A stretch of 23,873 bases of DNA, from positions 1 to 23,873 of the forward strand of contig CALEZT010000209.1 in assembly GCA_937927975.1 (NCBI GenBank). Direction: 5' to 3'. Positions 8,298 through 18,300 of this stretch are shown piece by piece. Under the pieces are notes generated by a model. It made no database searches and was not told where the DNA came from. It saw only the letters and a program-made list of their open reading frames with translations. The number at the start of each line of letters is the position of its first letter. The first letter of the stretch is position 1. Origin of the DNA: an uncultured Phycisphaerales bacterium. GTDB taxonomy: Bacteria; Planctomycetota; Phycisphaerae; Sedimentisphaerales; Anaerobacaceae. The position numbers and the translations under genes are program-made.

Positions 8298-8370
8298 CCG
8301 TGCACAAGATTTTGAGAGAATCGCTTCTTTTTCTGAGTTTCCGGCAACTTTTCCGAATCTCTGTGCACGG
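8298..8370. promoter_or_regulatory. Long inverted repeat in the divergent sigma/glycosidase intergenic region
   Basis: CCGTGCACA AGATT (8298-8311) is mirrored by AATCT C TGTGCACGG (8356-8370), giving 14 matched pairs with one bulged C and a 44-nt spacer. It lies in the 198-bp gap between the divergent start codons (8247 minus, 8446 plus). The core TGCACA/TGTGCA half-sites fit a dimeric operator. The arms could also pair in RNA. The inverted repeat is seen directly; the function is inferred. Confidence 0.45.
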
Positions 8371-8445
8371 TTGACGCCCAAGCCGGAAAATAGTCGAGGT
8401 TGCACCAACCGAAAGTCAATGTGCCAAGTACATACAGGAGACACC

Positions 8446-9993
8446 ATGACGAATACCGGGATCGGAGTCGCTGCATTTCTCTTGCTCACCGGACTGGCCA
8501 TGGGGCAGAACGCGCCCCAGTGGAAACCGCGGGATTTCTCCTTCAAGAGCAACGCCGAACACAACGACCCCTTTGCAGTGCAGTTTTCCGCGACGGCCAA
8601 GGCCCCAAACGGTGAGACCCTGCACCTTCCCGGATTCTACGATGGGGACGGCACGTGGAAAATCCGATTTTCGCCTTCTCTCGAAGGAAAATGGCGGCTC
8701 CATACGGATTCCGACGACCCCGACCTGGCCGGCAAACAGGTCGAACTCACGTGTACGAAGAACGCCAACCCCAACGTTCACGGGCCCTTACAGGTGGATC
8801 CGGAGCACCCGCACTGGTTCATGTTCCGTGATGGAAGCCGTCGCTACATCATGGGCTATGAGGCCGACTGGCTGTGGGCCATCGACATGACCGAGCCGGA
8901 TACACCCAAGCTGAATGGATTCCTGGACAAACTCAAGCATCACGGCTTCAATTACATCGTGCTGAACGCCTACGCTCACGACACCAGGTGGCGTCCGGGC
9001 CGGACGTGCGACGAGGACTACGGCCCGCCGCCGCTGTTCGCCTGGGAGGGCACCAATGAGAATCCGGATCACGGCCGGTTCAACTTGGCCTACTGGCGGC
9101 ATTTCGACCGGATGATGAACGCCCTGCACGAGAGAGGGATCATCGCTCATCTGATGTTCAAGGTTTCTAATAAAGCGGTCAACTGGCCTGCCTCAGACAG
9201 CGCCGAGGACGACCAGTACTTCCACTGGATTCTCGCCCGCTACGCGGCGTACCCCAACGTTGTTTGGGACTTTGCCAAGGAGGCCTACTATGAGAAGGAC
9301 GTCAACTACAAGATCGGTCGGCTCAAGCTGATCCGCGAGAACGACCCGTACCGCCACCTGATCACCATCCACGACGACGACGGCTACGACAAGGGCACGT
9401 TCGACGATCTGGTGGACTTCCAGGCTGACCAGTATCACAAAGAGGACAGGCACAAGATGATCCTGGATCAGAAGGCCCGGCGTCAGTGGCCGGTCATGAA
9501 TATCGAGTTCGGTTACGAGCACGGCCCTGGCGGGCTGCAGGATAAGACGTACGGGGTGGTCCAGTCCCCTGAGGTGGTCTGCCGGCGCGCGTGGGAACTG
9601 GCCACGGCCGGCGCGTACCTCACCTACTATTATACCTACACCGCATGGGACGTCGTGCGAACCGAGGAGACACCGCCGGGGTACGGGTACTTCAAGATCC
9701 TGCATGATTTCTGGAATGCGGTTCCATACTGGACAATGAAGCCGGCCGATCATCTGGTCGACCAAGGCTACTGCATGGCCGACGAGGACCGCCACTACGT
9801 CGTCTATCTGCCCGAAGCCGGCCCCGTCCATCTGACGCTCGGGAACGGCCAGAGCCGACTCAGGCTCGAATGGCTGCATCCATTTACCGGCAAGCGCATC
9901 GCCGGAGAACTCGTCGCCCAGGACAAGTGCCTCCTGATGCCCCCGGCAGAATTTGAGAAAGCTCCCCTTGTTCTCCACGTCAGGAGTCAATAG
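8446..9993 (+). CDS. Secreted DUF5060/DUF4038-like glycoside hydrolase (apiosidase-like TIM barrel, 515 aa)
   Basis: Predicted exported glycosidase. The start at 8446 has AGGAG 5 nt upstream; the longer upstream frame is not coding-like. Residues 1-21 are a signal peptide. An N-terminal beta-sandwich of DUF5060 type follows (FSFKSNAEHNDPFAVQFSAT; GTWKIRFSPSLEGKW; HGPLQVDPEHPHWFMFRDG). A TIM barrel of DUF4038/GH140 type follows it (KLKHHGFNYIVLNAYAHDTR; FNLAYWRHFDRMMNALHERG). Likely catalytic carboxylates are Glu279 in VVWDFAKEAYY (strand-4 position) and Glu354 in VMNIEFGYE (strand-7 position). A C-terminal beta domain of the kind fused to such barrels (HYVVYLPEAGPVHLTL) ends the protein. Characterised GH140 enzymes cleave apiose side chains of rhamnogalacturonan II, but relatives vary and the substrate here cannot be read from sequence. 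First gene of the rightward cluster, divergent from the sigma/FecR pair. Confidence 0.8.
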   Translation: MTNTGIGVAAFLLLTGLAMGQNAPQWKPRDFSFKSNAEHNDPFAVQFSATAKAPNGETLHLPGFYDGDGTWKIRFSPSLEGKWRLHTDSDDPDLAGKQVELTCTKNANPNVHGPLQVDPEHPHWFMFRDGSRRYIMGYEADWLWAIDMTEPDTPKLNGFLDKLKHHGFNYIVLNAYAHDTRWRPGRTCDEDYGPPPLFAWEGTNENPDHGRFNLAYWRHFDRMMNALHERGIIAHLMFKVSNKAVNWPASDSAEDDQYFHWILARYAAYPNVVWDFAKEAYYEKDVNYKIGRLKLIRENDPYRHLITIHDDDGYDKGTFDDLVDFQADQYHKEDRHKMILDQKARRQWPVMNIEFGYEHGPGGLQDKTYGVVQSPEVVCRRAWELATAGAYLTYYYTYTAWDVVRTEETPPGYGYFKILHDFWNAVPYWTMKPADHLVDQGYCMADEDRHYVVYLPEAGPVHLTLGNGQSRLRLEWLHPFTGKRIAGELVAQDKCLLMPPAEFEKAPLVLHVRSQ

Positions 9994-10065
9994 CATTCGC
10001 TGGACAGTACTTGGCACGAAATGACACCGATTTCGGGTGTTTCTTGAGTAGTTCGGAGTATGACG

Positions 10066-11667
10066 ATGGCCGTGCGACACAGCAGTCTCATTGGAACGAT
10101 TCTCTTCATCAACATGAGTCTCACCGCGTTCGCTTTCTCTCAGGCCCAGCCGTCCTACCAGACGGAAACCTGGGAGCCGGGCCGCGCGCTGGTCTGGGCC
10201 CACCCCGGGCGCGGGGGCGCTCTCAATGATCCCAACAACTGGCGATCGGCGGACGGCGCTCCCGTGAAGGTTGCGCCCGATCGTACAACCGATGTCCTGC
10301 TGCCGATGGCGATGGAGCCCTATACGGTGTCCGGCGCCCGCACGGATCAGGTGCGTCACGTTGCCATCGAGAAGAACGCCATGCTCGCGGGGACGCACCG
10401 CAACGAGGTCGAAATCTGGGGCAATTGCCACGTGAAGGCGGGCGGCTATGTGAAATACATCTCTATTCGTGGCGACAAGCACAGCTTTTTCCGGATCGAC
10501 GACAGTGAATATCCCTCTCCGGAGAACGGCCAGATCCTCCACCATCCGGGGCGGCGTGTGGAATTTGCGCAGCTTTCCCGCAGTCACATCGGTCACAAGT
10601 TCCAGGTCTGCAAGTTCGGCGCCGCCTCGGTGGAATTCCTCGGCAAGCTGGGTGTCAGCGACGAGGTCATGGTCCAGCACGGCAAGATGATCGTGAGCGG
10701 GGAATTCCGCTACAGCGGCGTCACCGGCAAGGGAGCCCTGGAGATCTACGATGGCGCGATTCTGGAACTCCAATCGGGGGCACGCATCGCGCCCTTCGTC
10801 CCCGACAATCGCAAGGGCGTGTACAACGTCAACATCTATCGCAACGGCGTTCTCCAGGCCGGTTCGCCCGAGCGGCCGCTCACCCGGGACGCGTTCCTGA
10901 TGCTGGGCTTCGCGGAGAACGATCAGCCCGGCCGGACGGGGCTCTACGCAGCGCTCGGTTCCATGATGCGCGTTTATACTACGGATCCTGCCCGGGCCCG
11001 GCTGGTCGTCACGGCGATGACATCCGACCCCGATTTCCGCGACGCCCAGGGCAAATGCATCGGCAATCCCGATGAGAGGGCCGAAGGGAAGAAGGGCATT
11101 GCGATGCAGCTTGCCGGGGACATCCAACTGGACGGCGTGCACTTTGACTACGTGTCTTCCGGGGGCATCGGCTTGGTCGGCGCTGCCCAGCCCGCCGCCT
11201 GGACCCATGTGACCTGGGGGCCCCACTGTGCGGGGCCGAACCAGGCCCTGTTCAGCGAACTGGCGGCGAACCCCAACGCCTACTACCACCAGCGTGGGGA
11301 TCAGCAGTCCGAATACGCGTTGACTACGCGGGCGGTGGCCCTGATGCAGGAATACCTGGAGCAGACTGATCCCTTCCGCCTCACGACTGTGCCCCCCAAC
11401 ACGCAACTTGTGGAAGTGGGTGCATCCAAAAGCAAGATCAAGACCCCCGTGGCGGTCGTGTTCCATGAACCGATCGAGGTTGCCATCGAGACGCGGGTGC
11501 CCGGGGCTAAGATTCGTTACACCCTGGATGGCACCGAGCCGACGAAGGATTCGCCGGTCTACGAGCAGCCCATCCGTCTGAGCAAGACCACGAAGATCAC
11601 CGCCAAGGCCTACAAACCCGGCGTGGGCTTCAGCTCCGTGTTTTCGACGACCTACGTGTTTGAGTAA
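10066..11667 (+). CDS. Secreted G8-like beta-rich protein with C-terminal chitobiase/hexosaminidase domain (533 aa)
   Basis: Predicted exported protein, possibly glycan-binding. The ATG at 10066 is preferred over the one at 10060 because GGAG sits 7 nt upstream. Residues 1-27 look like a signal peptide (LIGTILFINMSLTAFAFSQA). The region from about residue 40 resembles a G8/CEMIP-type beta-helix entrance: VWAHPGRGGALNDPNNW, then VLLPMAMEPYTVSG and VRHVAIEKNAMLAG. Many short beta-strand stretches follow, suggesting a right-handed beta-helix. Residues from about 467 to the end match the CHB_HEX_C_1 module (VPGAKIRYTLDGTEPTKDSP, then ITAKAYKPG). No catalytic residues are evident. It follows the glycosidase by 72 bp, so the two probably share a transcript. 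The domain calls are by eye; the G8 relationship is moderate and the C-terminal module is strong. Confidence 0.7.
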   Translation: MAVRHSSLIGTILFINMSLTAFAFSQAQPSYQTETWEPGRALVWAHPGRGGALNDPNNWRSADGAPVKVAPDRTTDVLLPMAMEPYTVSGARTDQVRHVAIEKNAMLAGTHRNEVEIWGNCHVKAGGYVKYISIRGDKHSFFRIDDSEYPSPENGQILHHPGRRVEFAQLSRSHIGHKFQVCKFGAASVEFLGKLGVSDEVMVQHGKMIVSGEFRYSGVTGKGALEIYDGAILELQSGARIAPFVPDNRKGVYNVNIYRNGVLQAGSPERPLTRDAFLMLGFAENDQPGRTGLYAALGSMMRVYTTDPARARLVVTAMTSDPDFRDAQGKCIGNPDERAEGKKGIAMQLAGDIQLDGVHFDYVSSGGIGLVGAAQPAAWTHVTWGPHCAGPNQALFSELAANPNAYYHQRGDQQSEYALTTRAVALMQEYLEQTDPFRLTTVPPNTQLVEVGASKSKIKTPVAVVFHEPIEVAIETRVPGAKIRYTLDGTEPTKDSPVYEQPIRLSKTTKITAKAYKPGVGFSSVFSTTYVFE

Positions 11668-11689
11668 CCGCCACAGGAACTCCCGCCCC

Positions 11690-13675
11690 ATGCACAAGAG
11701 AATCGCCTCGCTTGTCTTTCTACTGTTCGGACTGCATCTCGGCGCTGCGGCCCTGTACGCCGTGATCAACGCCGGGCTCCAGCCCTATGATTTGGTCCAA
11801 TACCGGTACACGCACGTTTTCGCCCTGATCGTGGATCGGGTCGATCCCGCCACTGCCAAGGTGACGGCCCACGTCACCGAATCGTTCAAGGGCACCACTG
11901 CCATCGGTACTTCCGTCACGCTGCAGTTTGTCGGGCCCGTGCAGGGGGCCGCCGGGGATGCCTGCTTTCGCCCCGGACGACCGATCGCCGCCTTCGTCGG
12001 ACGCAGCCGCCAGGCCAAACAGTTGATGATCTACGCGGACGGTTTCTACCTGGGGCAGATGACCGACCCCGACTCCTGGACCCTCGATCGCAGCAGCGAG
12101 CAGACCGTCGGCATGGACGGCCAGACCATCGGTACGCTGGCGGGGACCTGGAACGGCGCCACGGACCAGCTCATCCGCCTCCTGCAAGACATCGCCGCCG
12201 GGCGGGACCACTTTCCTCGCAAGGCCTACGCCCGCTTCAAGCCGGACGTACTCCTTGACTCTCTGGGGCAGCCCATCACCGGTCTGGCGCTCTACGACAT
12301 CGAGGGGGACGGCGACGAGGACATCATCGTGTGCAGCGCCCGGGGTGACCGCGTTTATCTCCAGACGTCGCCGATGCAGTTCGCCGAGGCGGCGAAACGC
12401 CTGGGACTGGACAGCGCCAGCGTGAGTTGCAGTCTGGCCGATTTCAACGGCGACATGCTCATCGACCTTCTGGCCGGCGGCACCCTGTGCCAGGGTGTTT
12501 TCGCGGACAATCGTTTCCAATTCCGCAGGACGAGCCTGCTGCCGTCGGATCTAGGCGGTCTGAAGTGCGCGGCCTTCGTCGAACTCAATGGCGACGGTCT
12601 GCCCGACATCGTGGCCAGCATCGCGGGCAAGGGGCTGCGCGCTTTCCTGAATCGGGTCGGCACGGCCTTTGAGGATGTCACGGTTGCTATGGGTCTGGAC
12701 CGGACCGCCTGCGGGGCGGGGCAGACCGGCTTCTTCGCCGCCGGGGATTGGAACGGCGACCGACGTTCCGATCTCTTCTACGCGGCCGGGCCGGGATACT
12801 TGCTGGTGCAGAATCAGCAGGGTGTCTTCGAACCTGTCGCCCACGACCTGGCTTTCAAGTTCACCGTGGGCCCGCAGGATGAACCAGGACGCACGGGGGC
12901 CGGCGTATTTCTGCCGCTCCTGTCGCCCGAGCGAATGGATCTGGTGGTGCCCATCGAGGATGGCTGGCTGACCATCGCCAATCGCGAGGGCAGGCCGGTC
13001 GATGTCACACCCTGGGGCAACGAAATCAGCGAGGGCTCCAACGATCACTTGGCGACGGTGGCCGAGGACTTGAATCTCGACGGCCACATCGATTTCTTCA
13101 CGATCAGCCAGGCGGCCAACGGGCACAACCGCTTCATCATCAATCGCGGCTATGGTTCGTTCATGCTGGCCACGGTGCACAAGCATTACGAGCACATGTT
13201 TGCCGGTCCGGCCCATGAGCAGGGAGGGACGGCTGTGGCCGTTGGGGACATCAATGACGACGGCGCCCCCGACATTGTTCTCGGGAACGGACGGGGAGAC
13301 ATAACGATCATTCCGAACGACACCCTGGCGGCCCGCGCGCCCATCCCGCACGCTCCGCGTGAGATCGCGGTACTGGAACAGACGCGTCTCTTGAGCGTCC
13401 GAGTGCTGGGCAGCAAGGGCGTTGTGAACGCCCGCATCCAACTCTTCGACGACAACAAACGCCTCGTCGCACGGCGGGACCTGGGCGCCAACATCGGCAG
13501 CGGGTGCTGCGGGCCCAACCGGGTCACCCTCGCGATCCGACAACCGGGCAGCTACCAACTGGTGGTAACCTACGCCGACGGCCTGGAGCGCAGCCAGCGT
13601 GTGGATCTCCAGGCCCAACCGCGATTAACCGTTGATGTGAATCGCGGGAAGGAGGACAGCACCGATGTTTGGTGA
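11690..13675 (+). CDS. Secreted FG-GAP/VCBS-repeat beta-propeller protein (661 aa)
   Basis: Predicted exported beta-propeller. I take the ATG at 11690 ([14 protein letters not shown]), which gives a good signal peptide; a longer frame uses a TTG inside the end of the previous gene. Residues 30-195 are an unclassified domain. FG-GAP repeats with Ca-binding-like D-x-D/N-G-D motifs occur near residues 197 (DIEGDGDED), 247 (DFNGDMLID), 294 (ELNGDGLPD), 349 (DWNGDRRSD), 457 (DLNLDGHID) and 515 (DINDDGAPD). A C-terminal Ig-like domain ([16 protein letters not shown]) follows. Such repeats usually mediate extracellular binding or serve as structural scaffolds. The end of this gene overlaps the start of the PQQ-propeller gene by 11 bp, which implies translational coupling and a shared function. 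Ligand unknown. Confidence 0.85.
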   Translation: MHKRIASLVFLLFGLHLGAAALYAVINAGLQPYDLVQYRYTHVFALIVDRVDPATAKVTAHVTESFKGTTAIGTSVTLQFVGPVQGAAGDACFRPGRPIAAFVGRSRQAKQLMIYADGFYLGQMTDPDSWTLDRSSEQTVGMDGQTIGTLAGTWNGATDQLIRLLQDIAAGRDHFPRKAYARFKPDVLLDSLGQPITGLALYDIEGDGDEDIIVCSARGDRVYLQTSPMQFAEAAKRLGLDSASVSCSLADFNGDMLIDLLAGGTLCQGVFADNRFQFRRTSLLPSDLGGLKCAAFVELNGDGLPDIVASIAGKGLRAFLNRVGTAFEDVTVAMGLDRTACGAGQTGFFAAGDWNGDRRSDLFYAAGPGYLLVQNQQGVFEPVAHDLAFKFTVGPQDEPGRTGAGVFLPLLSPERMDLVVPIEDGWLTIANREGRPVDVTPWGNEISEGSNDHLATVAEDLNLDGHIDFFTISQAANGHNRFIINRGYGSFMLATVHKHYEHMFAGPAHEQGGTAVAVGDINDDGAPDIVLGNGRGDITIIPNDTLAARAPIPHAPREIAVLEQTRLLSVRVLGSKGVVNARIQLFDDNKRLVARRDLGANIGSGCCGPNRVTLAIRQPGSYQLVVTYADGLERSQRVDLQAQPRLTVDVNRGKEDSTDVW

Positions 13676-15317
13676 TCTGTGGACCTTCGATTCGCCGCTG
13701 GCTGTGGTGCCCATCGTGGTGAATGCCGGCGCCGCCTTGCTGCCGGCCATTCTCGCGTGCATCGGATCATTCGTGGCGATTCTTTTCAAGCCTCGCGAAC
13801 TGGTGCGTGTGTGTCGGGCCCGGCCCTGGATTCCCTTGCTGGCGATTGTGATCGTCTCAACTCTTGGCATGCTGATCTGGCTTTGGCCCCAAGCGGCCCC
13901 ACAGCAGACAGGCACCCGCAAGAGAACCGGCAACGCTGGCATGGTCGCGGACACCGGCACGACCGTCAACATCGATTGGACGAAGATCGCTCTGGCCCGC
14001 ATCCATGCCAGGAAACAGGAGAAGACTGCACCCACGGCGGCGGTCCATGCCGCAATGCCCCCGATTTCGACCGGGGAGGCCTTCGTCTTCCGCGTCGACG
14101 CGAAACGACTGGGCTGCGTGGGCGCCGATCTCACCGGTCCCTTGCAGAAGGTCTGGCACTACTACCCACGCTGGACGGACGAAAGCGGTGTCGAACAAGA
14201 AGACACGCAGGCCATGATTCTTTCCAGTCCGGCCTGGCACAACAACCGCGTGTATGGGGCCTCGTGCCTGCTGGACCCGCCCGATACGTACGGCGCCATC
14301 TTCTGCCTGGATGCTGTGACGGGTCGGCAGATCTGGTCCGTGGACAAGATCAAGGGCGAGGCGATCAAGGGTTTCTTCAGTTCTCCCGCGCTGACGGGCG
14401 ACGGTCGTTACCTGGTCATCGGCCAGGGCCTGCATCCCGATAGCAACTGCCATCTGATTTGCATCGATACCGAAAAGGGGCAGGTCCACTGGGCCTTGCA
14501 GGTATCTCTGCACATCGAGAGTTCCCCGGCTATTGACGGCGACACGGTCTACGTGGGCTGTGGGGCCATAGAGGACCCCGCCAGCCATAAGCCCTTGAGC
14601 CATCCCGGGTTCGTACTGGCCGTGCGTATCAGCGATGGTCAGGAGCGATGGCGTTTCGATGTCGCCGACCCCGAGAGTTCGCCCGTCGTTCAGGATGGCG
14701 TGCTCTATATCGGAAGCGGCTTCAATGGTCAGGCGGTCGTCGCCCTGGACACCGAGACGGACAAGCCGGACCGACTGCTCTGGCGGACGCCCACCCCATA
14801 CCCGATCACAGGGGCCATTACTCTCATGGGGGATACAGTAATCGCCGGAGGAGGCAACGGGGACTTCGTGTACCGCGACCCCAAGCCCGCGGGGGTGGTC
14901 CTGGCCCTGGACCGAAATTCCGGCGCTATCCGCTGGCAGACCGACCTGCCCGACGCGGTGCTCGGCGCCGTCGCAGCGGGATCGTCCCTTATCTGTCCGG
15001 TGGCGAATGGGCAAGTCGTTGCCCTGGACCCGGCGACCGGCGCCCGCCAGTGGGCCACGTCCATCAGCGGACATGCACCGGTCCTGGCGGCCTGCGCCGT
15101 AGCCGGTCAGTCGGTGTACGCGGTCAGTCAGGACGGCTACCTTTCCCGCTTGGATCTGACCTCGGGTGTACTGCGGGAGAGGCAGTATCTCAACGCCACG
15201 GATCGCCCGGGCGCCCAGGGACTGAGCATCAGTTCTCCTTTGGTTGCACACGAGCGTCTGTACGTGGGCAGCGAGACCGGCGGCTTACGCTGCTACCGAG
15301 GGGAGACTGCCCCATGA
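13665..15317 (+). CDS. Membrane-anchored PQQ-like beta-propeller protein (550 aa)
   Basis: Predicted inner-membrane protein with a propeller outside the cytoplasm. The start at 13665 has GGAGG 9 nt upstream. Two transmembrane helices occupy about residues 10-38 and 52-73 ([20 protein letters not shown]). A linker follows, then PQQ-type blades with the usual 'A-D--TG---W' signature: [65 protein letters not shown] and [13 protein letters not shown]. The sequence does not show quinone-enzyme catalytic residues, so it is more likely a binding or assembly propeller (BamB-like fold) than a dehydrogenase. It overlaps the FG-GAP gene by 11 bp and its TGA overlaps the ATG of the PEP-synthase-like gene (ATGA), a tightly coupled trio. 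Confidence 0.85.
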   Translation: MFGDLWTFDSPLAVVPIVVNAGAALLPAILACIGSFVAILFKPRELVRVCRARPWIPLLAIVIVSTLGMLIWLWPQAAPQQTGTRKRTGNAGMVADTGTTVNIDWTKIALARIHARKQEKTAPTAAVHAAMPPISTGEAFVFRVDAKRLGCVGADLTGPLQKVWHYYPRWTDESGVEQEDTQAMILSSPAWHNNRVYGASCLLDPPDTYGAIFCLDAVTGRQIWSVDKIKGEAIKGFFSSPALTGDGRYLVIGQGLHPDSNCHLICIDTEKGQVHWALQVSLHIESSPAIDGDTVYVGCGAIEDPASHKPLSHPGFVLAVRISDGQERWRFDVADPESSPVVQDGVLYIGSGFNGQAVVALDTETDKPDRLLWRTPTPYPITGAITLMGDTVIAGGGNGDFVYRDPKPAGVVLALDRNSGAIRWQTDLPDAVLGAVAAGSSLICPVANGQVVALDPATGARQWATSISGHAPVLAACAVAGQSVYAVSQDGYLSRLDLTSGVLRERQYLNATDRPGAQGLSISSPLVAHERLYVGSETGGLRCYRGETAP

Positions 15318-18300
15318 GCGTTTATTCCTTGATCGTGCCATTGGCCGAGGCCCGGGATGTCGGCCAGGTCGGCGGCAAGGCCATCAATCTCTGCCGTCTG
15401 CTCCGGGCGGGCTTGCCCGTTCCCGATGGCTTCGTGGTCACGACCGCCGCCTTTCGCCAAGCGGCTGCCGCACGCAGCATGCCGGCCGAGGTGGCCTCCC
15501 AGATTCGCCAAGCCTATGAACGCCTGGGTGAGCCCACGGTAGCGGTGCGTTCGTCGGCCACCGCGGAAGACTTGGCCGGAGCCTCCATGGCAGGCCAGTA
15601 CGATACCTTCCTGGATGTCGTCGGCGCCGAGTCTGTTGTCGCGGCGGTCGAGCGCTGCTGGCAGAGCCTCCAGGCCGAGCGCGTGCGGACCTATCTTGCG
15701 GAGCGATCCGTCGACCCGGCTGAGGTAGCCGTGGCGGTAATCGTGCAGCGGCTTGTGCCGGCGGAAGTCTCCGGCGTCCTGTTCACCGCCAATCCCCGCA
15801 CCGGCGCCACGAACGAAATGGTCGTCGAAGCGGTTTACGGCCTGGGCGAAGGTCTTGTTTCCGGCGCGGTTCAGCCGGACGTCTATCGCCTGGACGCCGA
15901 GAGCGGGCACGTGCTTGATCTGCAGATAGCCCGGAAATCGAAGGCCTTGCGTCCTGGCATCCGCGAATACCAGACGGTGCCGGAATCGAAGGCGGGCAAG
16001 GCTAGCCTGAATTACAGGCAACTCCAGACACTTCGTCAGCTTGGCCACAGGGCGCAGCAGCATTTCGGCTGTCCCCAGGACATGGAGTGGGCGCTGGTCG
16101 ATGGCTGCATGCATGTCCTGCAGGCAAGGCCCATCACCACCTTGGCCGAGACACAGGCTTATCATGGCTTGCAGAAGGACACCCGCGCCCACCTTGAAGC
16201 AGAGGCGTCTCACGGACGGGGCCCATGGGTGCGTCACAATCTGAGCGAGACCCTGCCGCTGCCCAGTCCTTTGACCTGGAGCCTGATCCGGCCCTTCATG
16301 TCCGGCTCGGGGGGATTCGGACGGATGCACCAACGTCTCGGTTTCAAGCCCTCCGATGCGGTTAAGGAGAGTGGCTTCCTCACGCTGATCGCCGGCCAGA
16401 TCTACATGGACTGCTCACGCCTGCCGGAGATGTTCTGTGCGGGCTATCCGTATGCCTACGATCCCGAGCACCTTCGCCAGCATCCGGACGCCGCCCAACA
16501 GCCGCCGAGCGTACCCAGGGGCACATACCGACAGTTGGCCCATGCCGCACGCCTGGCGGGCGGGGCCGCCTGCGCATTGCGACGCCAGGCCGATACGCTC
16601 GATTCCGTCTTCGACGAGCAGTTCGTGCCGCGTGTCATTGCCTGGTGCGAAGCCCAGGCGGATCAGGATCTGACGACACTATCCGACGATGAGCTCATTG
16701 CCTGGTGGCATGCCCAGCAGGAGACGGTATTCGACGATTTCGGCGCTACGGTCTTCCTGCCCAGCATGGTCGAGGCGCTCGCAGCGGCGGACCTGAGGGA
16801 CTTTCTCACCGAGCATCTCTGGAGCGAGGACCCCGAGGTCCTGATGTCTCAGCTTTCCGTCAGCCCAGTGCCCGATATCACGCTCCAGAGCAATATCGAT
16901 CTGCAGGAAGTTGTGCAGGGACGTCGATCCTGGGAGACTTGGCTGCACGACTACGGCTTTCGCGGCCCCAGTGAGTTCGACCTGGCCAGTCCGCGTTGGA
17001 CGGAGTGCCCGGAAGAACTCCAGAGGCTGGCCGCCCAACTGGCCAATGCGCCGCCGGTTGCAGAACGTCACCATCAGTGCGCTCAAAAGGCACGAGAGTG
17101 TCTGACCCGGCTCCAGAGTCAACTCAGTCCGCGGCTGGCGGAGGCATTGCAGACGCATGTGACTTTGTTGCATCGCTACGTGCGTTTTCGTGAAGATGGC
17201 AAGGCCGTGTTCATTCGGGCCCTCGCTCCGTTGCGACGGACCGTTCAGGAGTTCGCTCGTCGCCTGGAGTTGGGCGATGAGGTGTTCTTCCTGCATGCGG
17301 ATGAGTTGTGCACCGCCCTGCAGCAAGGTTTCGTGCCGCACGACCGTATCGAGCGACGACAGCGGGAACAGCAGGTCGCCGGGAGAATTTCTCTGCCCCA
17401 CCTGATCGAGGCCCGTGACATTCCCACCCTGGGTGAGCCACAGGTTCCTCAGGATGGTGATCGTTGGCAGGCATTTCCCGTCGCCTCGGGAAGCTGTACA
17501 GGCCCGGCGCATGTCGTCCTGGATGTGATGCAGGCCGGCGACCTCGGGGAAGGTTACGTCCTCGTGTGCCCCTCGACCGACCCGGCCTGGACGCCGCTGT
17601 TTGTCAAAGCAGTCGGCCTGATCCTCGAACGCGGCGGCACGCTCTCCCATGGAGCGATCGTGGCACGGGAAATGGGGTTGCCCTCGGTGGTTCTGGAGAA
17701 TGCGACCACCCTCGTTCAAGAAGGGGAAATCCTCACGATCAACGGAGACTCGGGATACGTCTCGCGCCTCGCTCACGCCGCTGATGGTGGCATGCCCCCG
17801 TCCGATCCTGACAATTCGCGCGTTGCCTTTGCCCAGCGTCCACCCGCCCTCGGCCGGAGGGAACGATCTGCCAATCAGTGGGGATTGATGGCGGCACTGG
17901 GTTGGGGTGCATTGCTCGGGCTTATGTATCTGCTGCCCGCCTCATGGCTTAAGGAGCCGGCCTTTGGATTGGTCGATGCTCTGCTCTGGCCCCTGGTCCC
18001 GCGACTGGGTATGGTGTGGACCGTGGCCCTCGTCGGCGTTTTCTTTGCGATCGTGCCTTTGCTCGTTCAGCGGTACGCGACGGACAATGCGCGTCTGTGG
18101 GAAGCGAAAAGGCGGGCCGCCGACTTACAGAACGCCGCCCGGGGCCTCCCGCCTGGAAACGCTCGGCGCCAGGCCTTGCTGGACCTTGCCGCTCCCGTCA
18201 CGACACGGACACTCAAAGCCTCCATGGTCGGCCTGGCCTGGGTGCTGGGTCCCATGATGCTCGTGTTTTTCTGGATGCCCGGACGGATGGACCCGGCGGC

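Noticed and set aside
10024..10045. ACACC...GGTGT hairpin followed by TTCTT between the glycosidase and G8-like genes
   Set aside because: Only a 5-bp stem with a short mixed tail; too weak to call a terminator.
9193..11769. 858-codon minus-strand open frame opposite the glycosidase and G8-like genes
   Set aside because: It is antisense to two genes with clear domains and signal peptides, has low-complexity Gly/Arg/His/Val-rich content and spans their intergenic gap. It is a high-GC shadow frame.
14648..15313. Upstream extension of the phosphotransferase frame
   Set aside because: It overlaps the PQQ-propeller coding sequence and translates to Arg/Gly-rich sequence; the ATG at 15314 has a good ribosome binding site and starts at the conserved N-terminus.
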